The notes beneath the pieces are model-generated. The model was not told the DNA's origin, made no database searches, and saw nothing but the letters and a program-made list of their open reading frames with translations. Shown here one piece after another: positions 40,237 to 53,773 of a DNA stretch of 64,000 bases (position 1 is its first letter; every line of letters starts with the position of its first letter). Source of the DNA: Apus apus (taxonomy: Eukaryota > Chordata > Aves > Apodiformes > Apodidae); NCBI RefSeq assembly GCF_020740795.1, contig NC_067285.1, positions 19,573,241 to 19,637,240 of the forward strand, read 5' to 3'. The position numbers and the translations under genes are program-made.

Positions 40237-40283
40237 TCATGTCACTTTAAAAAAAAAAAAAATCTGTGAACTCATGTCACTTT
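40237..40283 (+). repeat. A14 tract flanked by a 12-bp direct repeat
   Basis: TCATGTCACTTT occurs at 40237-40248 and again at 40272-40283. Between the copies lie 14 A bases and a short TCTGTGAAC segment. The layout resembles the target-site duplication and tail of a nearly bodyless retroposition, but replication slippage could produce it too. Confidence 0.55.
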
Positions 40284-43200
40284 GGAGTTTACCACATGGC
40301 TTTAGACTTTTAGTATCCATGCTTCCAGTGTTTGGGTTTGTTGGGGTTTTTTTCTGAGCTGTGATACAGAGAAATTGGGGGTTTCTTTATTGGTGAGTGT
40401 TCTTAAATAGACAGTGAAATTCTTAGTGCAAATCCCATAATTTCAGATAGGAAGGTTTTAAGAAAAACAAACTTTGTGTAGTAAGATTGTCGCAAGCCGG
40501 TACCACAAAGATGCATGAAAGGATGGATGCAGAAACCAGTTGTGTTCATTATTCTTTTAAAAAGTCAGGAAAACACTTTTTTATTTAAATTCCTATAAAG
40601 CAACCTTTTTAGAAGGCAGCTAAGCTTTAATTCTCTTATATTCTAAATGGAATACCCAATGGAGTAAAGTGCCTGAAATAATAACCAGCATTTACTCTTA
40701 TGCTCATCTATTTTTGTTCTGGTTTGCTTCTCCCAGAAACTTACTCATACACCTGGTGTCATGGGATAAGTCCTGTGGGCCATGTGCAGGTATATTTCTG
40801 CTGCGAGTCCACTGGCATAACTGATACAGAACATAAATAAACCAGATTTATCTTCCAGCTTGCTGTATTTGCATAATTCCTTGTAACAGTAGTAATGCAC
40901 CTATTGAATTTAGAAACCAACCTTCATAACCTCTGACCTAACCTTCTGAAGTTCTAAGGGGAAGGAAGCAGGTAAATATCCAAAAGGCTGTGTGAAAATC
41001 TTAGCTGAGCCTAGGTACATGTACTCCCCTTTATACAAAGCCTTATAAATGTGTGTTTATGGCAGATTTTCCCCTCCAGCAATTCATTTCCATTAGACTC
41101 CAAGTTAGAGCCTCTGGAAAACATAAATCCCAGAATTTGAATCTAGCTTCCAGGCATAAAAAGAACCCCACACCTGAAAAGTTAATTCATGACAGTGCAG
41201 TTGCCCGGGTTAAGCTAGGACAGAAATTTTGTTTGCAAAGTGCTTGTTTACACTAGTCTGGTATAAGACAAAACCAGCCACCACTCTGAGGGTGAGCAAG
41301 AGTCTGCAAGGCTGGCATGGACAGGGAAGAGTATTCTGTTGTTTAATCAAAGCACATTTGGTATGAAACTACTGAAAGATGAGTTTGAACTCTGCCACTG
41401 ACGGAGATCATCTTGCAGCTTATTATTTACTATTTGCTGGGCTTTCTGAAAGTAAGTCAGTTTTATAGAAATGAAGGTGGCATACCTTGTTTCAAAACTA
41501 TTGTGTTGCACTCTAAATGATTGATTTCAGATGTTTAATCTGCTACCATTTCTTTCTAGTGTAGAATCTGAGTGTCATATGATTGTTTCCTCTAAAAGGT
41601 GCCCATTTGGCTTCCTTTTCAGAAGCAGATCTCTCTATAAAGTAGTCCTACTGCATGTGTCATCTTCAGCCCCATTGCTTACCTTGTAGTTCGTGATGGT
41701 GTACAAGGCTGGATTTATGCAGAGCCCCTGCCTTCTCACTTTGAACAGCCCTGCTAATTTTTTGAAAGCTTCTTGGTTTCCATTTTAAAATCGTGGTGCA
41801 GGAGCTGGTGGAAAATACTAAGGCACTGTTTTTTTAAATGTTAAGAAACTGCCTCATTGAGGTTTATCCAAGATTATTGATAAGTGAAGTATTTCCTAGC
41901 CTTTTTTATGGATCTAATAGTGTTTGTGTGGATTTGATTTTTGTATTGGACTTTTCGTTTTTAAAAAGGAATATTCAGTCTGGGGAGAGGGAGAAAGCAA
42001 GTTACGCAGAATGCTTAGGGTAATGGACCAGCTATGGTGGATGAGAAAGAAGGTCCACCTAGCTCAGGGAGTTGTCCTTGACCATAAGTGACAGAGAGAA
42101 TATGAGAAACAAAGTATGTACAGAGTGATCCTGTACCATGTAATTTTGTGGTAAAACTGATTTTTTAGTATAGTGCAGTCATCTGAAAACCTCAGTTTAA
42201 AAATGGATGTGGCAGGGAACTGATGAAGGCAAGAAGATGATCTGAAAAGTGCATTTGGAGAGAAGGGAAATCCTCTCCTTTGCCCTGTGGTGTGTATAGC
42301 ATTCTCAGGATCAAAGTGTGTCCCCAAAGGCATGAAAATAACTGCAACTGTCTGGATAATTTCATCTGGAGAGTCCTAAGGTTAGTTTTGATCCTTGTAG
42401 GAGGATCACTCTTAGCAGAGGTGAAAGAGAAGCAATAACCAGTCAAGACAGAGCACTAGGTGATTCTAATGTGCTGCATATCCCTTACTTTTTGGTCCCT
42501 CTTAGTTGTCTTCAACTTTTATCTCATTTTCTGTGTGAGTCACCTGAGGTAGCGGTAAAAAGCAGGGACTATCTCTGAGTTTTGATGCGACCTGAGAAAT
42601 CTGATCTCAGAAAAGTCTAAAGAGTTTTGCTTTATGCCCAACCTGAAAAGCCATGGTTCAGGATTTAGGAAGCTGCACACTCTCTCACTGTAAATGGTAC
42701 ATTAAAGCCGCGTTTCCTTTACAGGAATCTAATGGCTTGTGAGAGTCATGTCAGTTGTCTTTGGACAGCAGTCAGGTGGATTGCAGCAGATAACTGATAA
42801 AGTGATGCCAAATAATTTGTTGTGTATCTAACAATGAAATCAATGCAAAACAATTCTGAGAACAGACTCTGCAAGTGGCATATATTGACATTTGCCTGTT
42901 GTGATAATTGCGATTGGAAACTAACTACTTGCAAATTAGTCATGTCTTTATTCACACTTTAGAAGAATATCTGAAAGTGATTTTTGTACTTAGGTTGCAA
43001 AGTTGTACTCACATAGCAGAATTTATTACTGAAGAGAAGCAGCATGTGAATTTATCCTCCATATTCTTCCACCCACTGTGTTCTCCTAAGCAAGCTCTTT
43101 TCTCAGTAAACAAGTCAACTGAGCCTGCCAGCTACAGCATTTTCCCCCCACCTTCTTTGTGCTGTATTATTATCTGGTCTGGCACATTTTTTCTCTGTCT

Positions 43201-44496
43201 TCAGTGTTTGTCTTTATATGGCTTCTCTTGCATTACAGCCCTTAAGAATAAGAAAAATTAATTATGAAGTAACTGAATTTACTAGAATTGTCTAGTCCAG
43301 AGATACATGCTTTCTTTGACTTCTAGCTGCATGGATTTTTATGTTTAAAGAAAAAAAAAATCACCAAATCCTATTGGTTTGACTAATGAGTAGGAGAAAG
43401 AAAATGGATCTGGGAGGGGCATCTTCCTTATTCTTTGGACATCGGGAGAATTTTTATGCTTAACAGCACAAAAATTGCTAAGGATTGCTTTTGGAAAGGG
43501 GGGAGAGGTGGACATCAGCTGCTGCAAGGAATGGAGCATGTTTGTAGGAGCACTCATGCATTATTCATCACAAGCTCTTTTCACTGCGATCAGCTGGAGG
43601 AAGTAGTTAGTCTAGTTTGAGCTACTCTAGCATTATATTTAGGGGGCTTAAACAAGCCCAGGCAAGTACAGCACCAACTCTTTCTCTTCATCTGCAGGCA
43701 AATGTAGGGCAGTCAGCAGCTCTGCTTACACAGCTTCGTCTCTTGAGTCTGGGTAACAGGAGTCATGCAACCAGGGGAAGCTACACTGAGGATACACACA
43801 TGCATTCGTGCTGGAAAATGAAGCTTCAGGTAGGAGAATGCCTCGTCAGCAGAGTATTTTGGATGAGAGTTCATTGTACGGATGCTGTTAAGCCCTGCAA
43901 AGTAAATATGTATGTTAGGGCAGCCTGTCAGGAGAGGCTGTGGTTGAGGCTCCTCATTAGAGTGCTATATGAACGATCCCTTCTGGTGTGATACTTTGTT
44001 CAGTTTTATTTGTGAAGCTGTTTGGGTTTTTTTAAGCATGTTCATTCACTTTAACATCCTTCTGAAGCAGCTAGGGATTAAAAGTAGAGAGACAACTTGC
44101 TGGTTTTGGAATTTTTTGTTTGTTTGTTTTTTATTTAAGCTGGCTTTTTAATTGTATTGGTATTAGCACTTTTATTTGAGGGGAGGTAACCGTAAGAGCT
44201 CTATTAAAACACAGCTGGGTGTGATAAGCCTAAAGCTCCAATTGGTGTCCTTTCAGGGTGCTGTGTGCGTTTGAATGGCTGTAGGGCTCAGGCAACACTG
44301 CTAGGTCAGTTTTAGACAAAGAAGGGGATTTAGCAAAACCTTATGGAAAAATAACAAAGGGTCTTTGTTCTGTTATATGAACGTTATTTGCTATGTAATG
44401 TGTGGGTTCGTGCATGTGTGAGAAAGGGAGGAATACAAACATGTAATCTCATTTGGCAGGAATGTCCGAATGTTACTTGCTTTGTGTGTGTCTCAA

Positions 44497-44527
44497 GTAT
44501 GTATGTATGTGTGTGTGTATGTGTGCT
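44497..44527 (+). repeat. GTAT/GT microsatellite
   Basis: The tract alternates GTAT and GT units and lies immediately upstream of the small intronic CpG cluster. Confidence 0.75.
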
Positions 44528-44542
44528 GCTTTGCTGCTCCCA

Positions 44543-44620
44543 CGCTGGTGCATGTGTGTGTCGCGCCCGCCTGCCTTCCCGGCTTGAGGGGTTTGTTTCG
44601 GGTGCGGGTGGGGGAGTGCG
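44543..44620. promoter_or_regulatory. Small intronic CpG and G-rich cluster
   Basis: Eight CpG dinucleotides fall within 78 bases (for example TCGCGCCCGC at 44561-44570) in an otherwise CpG-poor intron. Four G-runs of 4, 3, 3 and 5 bases between 44588 and 44614 form a near-canonical G-quadruplex motif whose first loop is 8 bases. It could be an alternative promoter or an enhancer core, but it is too short to be called a CpG island by the usual length criterion. Confidence 0.4.
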
Positions 44621-47600
44621 TGTCTATTTATTTATTTCTGTGAGCTGCTAAAAACCCCAAAGTTAGAAGTGCAAAAATCAGGACTCCCTGCTAGACCACT
44701 AGGGCGAAACAGTGCTTTGCTGTGCAGACAAGTTGTTTTCTTTTCAAAACGGTAGCTTTAAGTCCAGCCCAGGGTTTAGTGAATAGGCATTACTGGTGGA
44801 AGCAGAAATTGTCAGCTTTATCTGAAATCCCCCAGAAGGAGATTAATGATCACGTGCTTTTTGTGAAGCTTAAATATACACTGCCTGCCAGTATGTTGTC
44901 TTCCAAGATGACTTAATCACCTAAAATGAATATGCATGTACCCAGGAATATGATATTAATGACATTTCTTTTTTCCTTTTGTTAACATTGGGAGTGACAG
45001 TGTTTTGTCACACACCTGTGGCTTCAGGGGTGGAGGGTGGTATGGGACACATTGATCCTTTTTGGAATCTGAAATAACTTGAAATGCAGACTTAAAACAC
45101 CTTTTCACCTCATATGTTACAAGTTCTTGAAATTTATATGCTGTAAACACAGCAAGAATTGATCTGCTACTTGAATTTTGCAGGCGTTTCAATATTGGTC
45201 ATGAGATCGAGAGGGGACAGATGCATAAAATCCTTGTTTCATGGAAGCTGGCTAGCAGGATTCTTTATCTGATTTTATTAGACTTTTGAGGTCTATGCAT
45301 TCAGTTACTTGATGGAAGTCAGTGAAATTAAGATTCAATAGTTAAGATCAAATAAAATTTAATACTGCCACTATAGCACAAAACAGCAGTTACAGCCTTA
45401 CTGGCACAGAGAGGACTCAAGTGCTTATGTACACTTCTGGCTTAAGCCAATTTGGGCCCAGATAAGTGTGTCATATTTGACATGTCATCTGAAAGTGCTC
45501 AGGCTTATGCTCATACTTCAGAAATTCCTCGAAGTCCTCATGCAGCTGAAGCATGAGGGACCTGGGTAGACTTTGACACTGTCAATCATGATATCTGTCT
45601 CTTGGGGAGAGGAATTTTATTCTGGTGTTTACAATTCTTTTTAAATATTCTGGATCAAAATATCTACAAAAGTTCTCAAAGATTTGCTTTATCAGCTAAG
45701 AGTGAGGAAAATATTTGGATTGAACAGAGCACTTCAGGCATTACTTACAGATGAGAGTTTGCACTGAACAAAAAAAAAACCAGCAGCTAATGAGAAAGAG
45801 AAAAAAGGGCACAAATCCAATTTTTGCCTGTCATTCTTTAGGTATCTGTGAAGAGCTGGAATCAGTCCAGAACAGGAAACATGATAGTCTGTTTTCAGAT
45901 TGTGGCAGGGAGCAGGCCTGAAATGTATTTGATAAAACTTCTTCTTAGTTTTATCTCCTACCTCACTGTCTCTTTGGAATGGAATGGGAAGTTTCCTAAT
46001 AGCAGAGTGGTGGACTATGGTGAGAAGAGATGCGAGTCTGTGTTTGTGGAGGTTTTTTATTTTTTTAAAAAAACAAAGACTAAATTTAGATTGAAAATCA
46101 AATTTTCAGTAGTGCAAAAAAGAACATATTTTCAGTTCATGGCCTTCTGCCATTAGGCTGTGTCCCAGAAAGCTTAATGGTGGGCAGTCTTCTGATGCTG
46201 TGTTGGGGCTGCAGTCAAATCGCTTGTGATGATGAAAGATGTAAAATTATTTTGGAGTGTATCCTGCTATCCATTCATTATGTCACTTGTCTAGCTTTCC
46301 CTATGTCATCCAGCCTTTTCTCGGTGTCAGTCAGCTTCTTCAAGATTTTCCTGCTGTCTCTTCCCCCAGAATGGGATGGCCCTCTGCCTCCCTCCTTTGC
46401 TAGCAGTGGGGAGGGACAGTGTCTGGCTTCCTCCTATGGATGTGGCTGAGGGGGAAACAACAGTGGGCCTGCAGGAGGGAGGATCCTCTACACCTCCTTG
46501 AGGAAGTGCACCATGCTGGACTAGAGATCTCTGCACCTTAGTCTGGTGGAGGAGGTCAAAGGGGTGCCATCATCTCCTTGTGCTTCAGCCTCAACTCTGG
46601 ATCTGGCTACTTCATCACGGGCATGTCTTGGCCGCTGGTGACAAGTGAGGGTCAGTAAGAGGAGGGGTAGAGATTGTTTCCTCCCAACCACACCTCTGCA
46701 GACCTCTGTGTTTCATTGTCCAAAAGGCACAGGATATACTGATACTGGAGCAGAAACAACTGAAATTGTGTTGTCCATCCTTTCCTCCCTCAGGGGAATG
46801 AATGACTGCAAGGCAGGAATAAAAACAGAGCTTCCAGGATTTTCCTCTGTAAGATATGGCAGAGGCAGAGGGATATCAGGCAGCCACATGCATCTCCATG
46901 GATTGACTGCAAATCAAGTCAGTCAGAACTTGGCTGCCAATACAGACAAGCCCGATCCAAAAGTTGTGGGAGCACACCAGTGCAGAGATGTGCCAGCCTG
47001 CACACTGCATCTCTCTGAGCAAGTCTCAGTCAGAGGGCTCAGCAACGTGCCATCTTAGCCCTACAGCTCTGGTTTGATTTGGTTTATTTGTGCATTCATA
47101 TTAAGTAACAGCAAACGAACAGGTTGGAGGTAAAGCAGTGTTTTGATGTTTTGCAAGTTTTTGTGTACAATAAATGATAGCATGTCATTGCAGTTGTGCT
47201 TTGGAGATCCCCAATCATGTATTTGTCTTTCAGTGATGTTTAGAGAACAATCTTTAAGTGAGATGACTGTGGATGCACACAACATTCGAGCTTAAAGCTA
47301 ACAGAAAGACATTTCAACACAGTTTGTAAATGTTGTCATACAGATACTTATGGCCTTGGGCTTAGATACAAAATAATGAATACGCGTTGGCCAGTTAGAC
47401 CTGTCTGAGTCAGACCACCTGTGTGTTGAACTCGGCAGAGAGCTTTGGTCATCGTGCCTTTCCTGTGCTTCTGGAGGAGTTTGTGTGAAGCTAGTGTAGC
47501 CTGGCAGCTTGAAAAGCCCTGAGGAAGTGGAAATCAGGAAAGAACTGACAGCAACTCTTGCAGTCTGGAGCTTGGGGAATACGTTTTTGTTTTGTCATCT

Positions 47601-50600
47601 TGCAGAAGAGCAGCACAGTCCTTTTTACAGAGTCCATCATAGGGTAGTTTCATCTGACTGCATCCCTGCATTATAGGTATTTGAGGCATTGGTGGGATCT
47701 TTTTTTCCCCTATTCCCTTCCTATCATGCATTGCTGTTGTTCTGATTTGCCTCCTTTTTGCTAAGGTGTCAATTAATTTTCTGGAGATAACTGTCTCCTG
47801 TATGGGAGTATGAAATAATGTTTTCTTGAATCCTTCAGCACTAAATGCATATCTCATGAATAATGATTATTCCAGAGAACTTACTCAAAAACCCAAACAG
47901 TCCATAATGCTCATGATAACCTGAATGCTAAAGTTGTCTAAAAAGTCAAAATCATAGCTAGAATTGAGAACAGAAGAACTGCTGCACCAGATTGGACAAG
48001 AGCACTTAGTGGCAGTGTGCAACAGGAGATGCTTAGGGACTAGTATAAAATCAGGCATGTAATTATGTAATATGTCTAAAAGTAGGCATATAATCAACCA
48101 TATAATGATGCCTCCTCAGAAAGCTCTCCCAGCCTTCACTGATTTATAGCTCAAGGTCTCTTCTGTATTTCAGTTTAATAGTTTTCAATAGATTCCTTTT
48201 CCACTAATGTCTCCAGCAGCTTTTCTGAACCCAAATATAACTTGGAGCATCCAAAACCACCTGAGGCATAGTCCCATTACTGTGAACTGTGCAAAAAATA
48301 ATCTTTTTTGGTTTTAAATGCTCATTTCATTGGATATTCCATGTTTCTTTTACTGGAGAGACAGGAGATTGTTTCCTAGTTATTTTCTCTGTGACCACTG
48401 TGATATTATCTTTCTTGCATGTTGAAGAGCCCAGCTTTTTTCCTTTTTTCTGGTTGTTTTTCCTAGACTACTAGACTTTCTCAGACCTGATTCAAAGGTG
48501 AGTTTAAGTCATACAAGTGTCCAGGTTTTCTTGTTTATTCTCCCATGCTGAAGATGGAAGAATTCAAAGGAAAATGAGCATAGCCAGAGTGACAGTCCTC
48601 AAAAAAGCCTTCTTTATATTTAATTTTTTTTTTTTAAGACTCCATTTGAAATTTATTTCCTCTTTGAAAGGTCTTCAGTAAAAGTTCTGATCCTTAGTCA
48701 CAAAATGTTTGATGTTTGATTTGTAATATGAGTCTGATCTATTAATAAAGCTGATTTCTTGTTGGTGTGTTGTTTGTGGTGGTTTTTTTTCCTATAGGAT
48801 GCAAATAGAAGTACAAGTTTCGTTTCTCAAACAGCTGTGAAAATAATATGGCCTGGTATGTAAAGATCTTAAGAGAAAGTTCAACTTCAAATTGAAAATG
48901 AAGTAGCTTCCCTGCCTGCAGCCCCAAAAACTTTAGCCTTACAAACTATGTAGCAGGTGGGTAACACACTCTTCACATATATCATAGAGGAAGAGGTTAA
49001 TTGCATTTTTTTCCTTTTGCTGGTTGGAAGAGTCATTATTACCTATTACACACTTGTTCTAATAAAGTGAGGAGTCAGGAATGCAGACTTAGGAGAGATT
49101 CTGACTTAGTATAAAGCTTGTCTTGTCTGAGTGCCTTCCCGTCTTAAACTATTGGTTTAACTGGAGTATCACCACAGAGCTAACTGGCAGTATGTTTTAT
49201 TTTCAAAGCTCAAACCTTGGCATCAGTCATGATTGGGCAATTCTTATTACTGTTGATTAAGCCAGAAATATTTTTTATCCTCGGTGTTTTAAACTCTTAC
49301 AGATATTCCCGTGGACTTCTGGCAGCCGAGCTTAGCTTTTAGTCTGGTCCTTACCTGGTCCACCTCCAGTTTCTGGTGACATTGAAAGGCTCTGTGGGGT
49401 CTATAGCAAGGCTTCACTTAAAGTCACTTTGAGAACGGGTATTTTCAATCTTCAAGTACTATTTCTGGTGTAATGTGTGACAGTGGCACTGAAGACTCCT
49501 TATGTTCTACTAGGTATTAGGTATTGTAGATATATAAAAAAGGACACCTTTGGTCTCGCGGAACTTTCAGTCTAAAAAAGTGAACCCACATGGCAATAAA
49601 GTGTTTTGCTTGCTCTGTTTTGCCCATGAGGAACTTAAATACTGAAGTGGCTTGCTCAGGGAGTGTGCAAAACCAGCAATGAAGCTATGACTGACTCAAA
49701 AACCAGTGATGTGTCCTTGACCACTTCACTACATCTGATGTTGGCCTGTTCTCTTCTGAGGCCTAAATTCTCTTTCAGCAGAGGTACTAGGAGTACCTGC
49801 AAAGGCAGGGGAAGGGCTTGTCTCCAGGTTTGCCCATTTTGCTCATTTAAGCTTCTTGTTAAAAAATCATATGTAATTACTGCAATTCTCAAAGCTTTGA
49901 TGAGTTGATTTCTGAGTGACATTGGTGGATTTTCACTGCAACTATTGAAGGCCCTAACTACTATTGGTTACTCTGATAAGCACAATTTGTTGTTTCTTCA
50001 TGAAAATTATTCAACTGTACTGCTGTCTGGCCACATTTTTCTTCTTTCAAGAGATAAACATGCCCCCATGGCTTTCAGTAAGGGTGTCTGGTTGTAACTT
50101 TTAAAAAGATGATGCAAGTTAAAGCTTTTGCGATAAGTGTGGTTTGACAGAGAATTGTCACTGCCTTATGCAGTGTTACAGCTACCAAGCTGTATTTGTT
50201 AATAATGCTTCACATGCCACATAAACTCCTTCACTCTGAGCCGTGTGAGGACTACAAAGGTTTTTGAAGAGCAGGACTCCTGTCACCTACAACAGAAAGG
50301 AGTGAACCTCAATGGGGAAACCCTACCACTGCATGACGCTGTCAGAAGAGCATTTGGAGAAGGCCAGAAATAGACAATTGTCAATAGACAATTCCATCAG
50401 AGCTATAAAGCAGAACAAAATTTTGCAAAGTTACTATTGCATTGAGTTCCTGAGAAAACAAGATGCGCACACACACACAAAAGAGAGAAACCTTTTCTAT
50501 TTGGTTTTTAACAATCATAAATCTGTAAAGAACAGAGAGAATTTAAAATTATGCTGTTCCTCCTATCTCCTGTACTTTTTCATGTCTTTTTGTGGCTTCT

Positions 50601-51858
50601 TTTCTTTCCCTTTCATGTCTCAATGAGTTTTTGACATCAGAATTTAATTTTTGTTAAACATCACTGTGTTTGGGTATGTTGTTTTTGCTTACAGATTCTT
50701 TCCAGTCGTTAAAGCTATGCACTTTTTTCTTATGGTTGCATTTGCTAAAAATACTCTTTTGTAATGTGTCTCATAATCCACATGTTTCTTTGTTAACAAC
50801 ATCCCTTTCTCATCTGTCTTCTATACGTGGATGAAAGACGAAGACCACGATTAGGGACTTTTCTGGTGCTACTTTATTACGTTGACTTTAAGCTTACCAG
50901 ATAGCTACTGCTGCTAAATGTATTTGCTTGGGGGCTGTGACTAGATTTATGGGTACCTTCAATGGCTTATACAGAGATGATCAAGGACAGCCAAGCTATC
51001 AATGCCTTTGACAGCCATTTCAGAAACTAGGCTTTAATAAGTCAGACTGACTGAAGAAAAGTAGGTCTCTGAAGACTTATGTTGTAAAGTTCTTCTGCCA
51101 CTCCCAGGAGCAAAACCTGTGAGGTTTATGTCACGTTTTATGCTTACTGACATGATTTATCTTCTCACAAGAGCGGTTACATAATGGGTTTGAAGGGGGT
51201 AGCACTTGTCTCTCTCAGTATGGCTTCACACGCCCTGTAACGTCTGACTGGGAGCTGCACCTTTTGGAATGAGTTAAAATACTCTTGCCGTGAACTTTAT
51301 CTCCTGCTTGATAGTGAATAATTTTTCATTCATCTGAATTAATTAAATCAATGTGCTTCCTTTATAAGGCTAGCCATGAAGAAATCAGAAGGGCCCAACT
51401 CAAGCCTCTCATAGGGCTGGACAGAGCATATCCACAGGTGCTGTTTCTTCCAAGTTCACTTTATTTTATTGTTACCTGCAGACACCAGAAGGGTACTATA
51501 AAGCTGTCCAGAAGTGCCTGAAGACATAGGATGTGCTCCAAAGAGTTTATTGTCTTAGGGAGGGTGAGGTAATGTAGAAGATGATTGCAAGAGGGTGCTT
51601 TTGCCAGTTCGTCAGTTAAGCAGTTCAGGGCTGAAAGAGTACACAGATTATTTGCTGGCCCCTCCCTCCCCCTGCCTTTGTCTCATCCCTTGTTTCTCCA
51701 TTTTGCCTTGTGGCAAAGGACAGAATTACTTCAACCTCTTGGCTATGTGATAACCTCAGACTGCCTTGCCTCTGTGAATGGTAGCCTCATTTGGTGAAAA
51801 AATCCAACCCTGAATTTAAGTGTGAACCATGGAGACATGCGAGTCTTTCACTTTTTGA

Positions 51859-51953
51859 TTTTGTGTTGGTTTTTTTGGTGGGTGTTGGTTTTTTTGTTTG
51901 TTGTTGGGGTTTTTTTGTTGTTTGTGTTTGTTTGGTTTGGTTTTTTGTTTTGT
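51859..51953 (+). repeat. 95-base pure G/T low-complexity tract
   Basis: Every base from 51859 to 51953 is G or T, made of irregular GTTT, GGTT and T6-7 units. There is no fixed repeat period, so it is a strand-asymmetric low-complexity tract and not a classical microsatellite. Confidence 0.85.
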
Positions 51954-53733
51954 AAAAGTGAATCTGAAGCTCTTCAATTATAGAAATTGGCAGTTCAAAA
52001 GTGGTGGCACTGAGGTAGCAGGAGAATGTTGAGAAGAGGAAGAAATGTCTTGAAAATGTTCTTCAGGGCCTAGTTTCTTCACCTTTTGTTGGGTAGCTTG
52101 GCTGATTTCAACTTGGGGTTTTGTGTTTCTCGTTTGGCAATCTTTTTTCCCTTTCTTTCGAATTTAATGTCAAGTTTCCAGTTTAGCCTAGCATAACAGG
52201 AAGCAATCTCAAAACAAATCAATTTAAGCTCCCTTACGTTGACCTTGATGGTTTGTTGGTCTCCATATTGAGATATTTTAAGGTTACTACACTCTGTTAT
52301 TTCTTTCTCTTGATATTAAGTTGATAGTTTTCTTGGAGTAGTTTTTTGCCATTCTACCTGGTTTCTGTTAATAGCTAGTTTTGTTGGTTTTTTCTTGTAA
52401 TCAGTTTCTCTCTTACTGTTTAATGGAAAATTAGTGTTCTATGACTTATTGGGGTGTTTGTTTTATCTCAGTTGACAGTCAGTGGTTAACATTAGGACTT
52501 TGAAATGTAACAACGGTCTTCCCCAAGGAGGTATTTGTCTGTCTCAAAGGGGTCAGTTTAGTTTCAAGGAACAGATGTAATACTTTATTTGAGGCACCAG
52601 CTCTGCTTTCAAATCCAGGCTGGGCCATCGTGTTTAAAGTAACAATGCCCATGTTTTCTCTGTCTGCTTTACTCAGGAACTATACTTCTAATTTATTTTT
52701 TTAAAATACTTTCCTCTTTCTTAATTGTGGCCCTGCACTGACTCTGGTGTTCATGAGAGCATTGGCTGTGCATTGTTCTCCCTAAAAACATCCCTTCTTT
52801 CAAGTTAGTCTACTCACTTCTGTTGGTTTCCTATTTCCCAGGTTACAGCGAAAGGCCAGAGTAGGAGTTAACCCAGCCATCATCTGTCTTGTAGTCTGTT
52901 GTAGTTGTTACAGTTGGACAGTAGCTCCTTCATTAAGAAACGACAAATCTAGCTGCAGTCAGCATCCCTGAAATGGCTTTGTGTATGGGAAGGCTTGGGA
53001 GCTGCTGGTTCCAAAGGGGCAAAAGTTTGTAACTGTCCCAGTTGTTTTTCATCAACTTTAAAGTAATGAACTTTGATAACAAGTTATTGTTACTATCCTC
53101 TGTCATTAGCACATCAGCATTTCAGCTGAATGGTTTGTCCCTGCTTGACCAGCTGTTTTAGGCTGCCTGTTTTTCAACTGGAATCATTTTCAAAATGAAA
53201 AGAAAGAAAAGAAAGGGAGCCTTTTAAAAAAACCAAATAGAACAGAGGCCAAATTCACATAATGCCATAGAAAAATCAAGCTAGTTAAAAGCAGTGATAA
53301 TATGACCCAAAGGCAGATTTTTGTATTATTTTTTTAAAGAGAAACTTTGTGTTATCTACAAACACATTGTAGTATTACAGCAGGTGGCAAGGGGAAAGGA
53401 CTTAGTGTTGGGAACTGAGATTCTTCCGTGAAAGGATTTCTGAGATGCAGCAGCTGTAGGATGGATTTAACAGCCTCATTTCTGCAGCCCATTATCTTTA
53501 AAGTGGGCAGAGTACTTACTACAGGGACAAGGACATTCCTTGGGTAGACACAGTGTGAAAGGAAATTTCTCATTCTCCTTTTCCAATACAGACTCTCCCA
53601 GAGCTAGCAGGCCTTTCAGTTCACTCTTTCTCAATGCTTCAAGCCATTATTAGATTCTTCAAGTTGTTGGCCATCAGAAGATCTACCTTTCTCATCCCAA
53701 ATTAAATTTAAAAATGTAAGTCATCTTGCCATT

Positions 53734-53773
53734 AAAAAAAAAGAAAAAAGAAAGAAAAAATAATAATAAAAAA
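53734..53773 (+). repeat. A-rich simple repeat
   Basis: This is a run of A broken by single G bases and a TAATAATA segment. Similar A-rich tracts lie at 8557-8587 and 57456-57477. No retroposon body was recognised upstream. Confidence 0.7.

Noticed and set aside
50312..50626. 104-codon plus-strand frame starting MGKPYHCMTL
   Set aside because: The first 35 residues look protein-like, but the rest dissolves into low-complexity Phe/Lys-rich sequence across a CA repeat.
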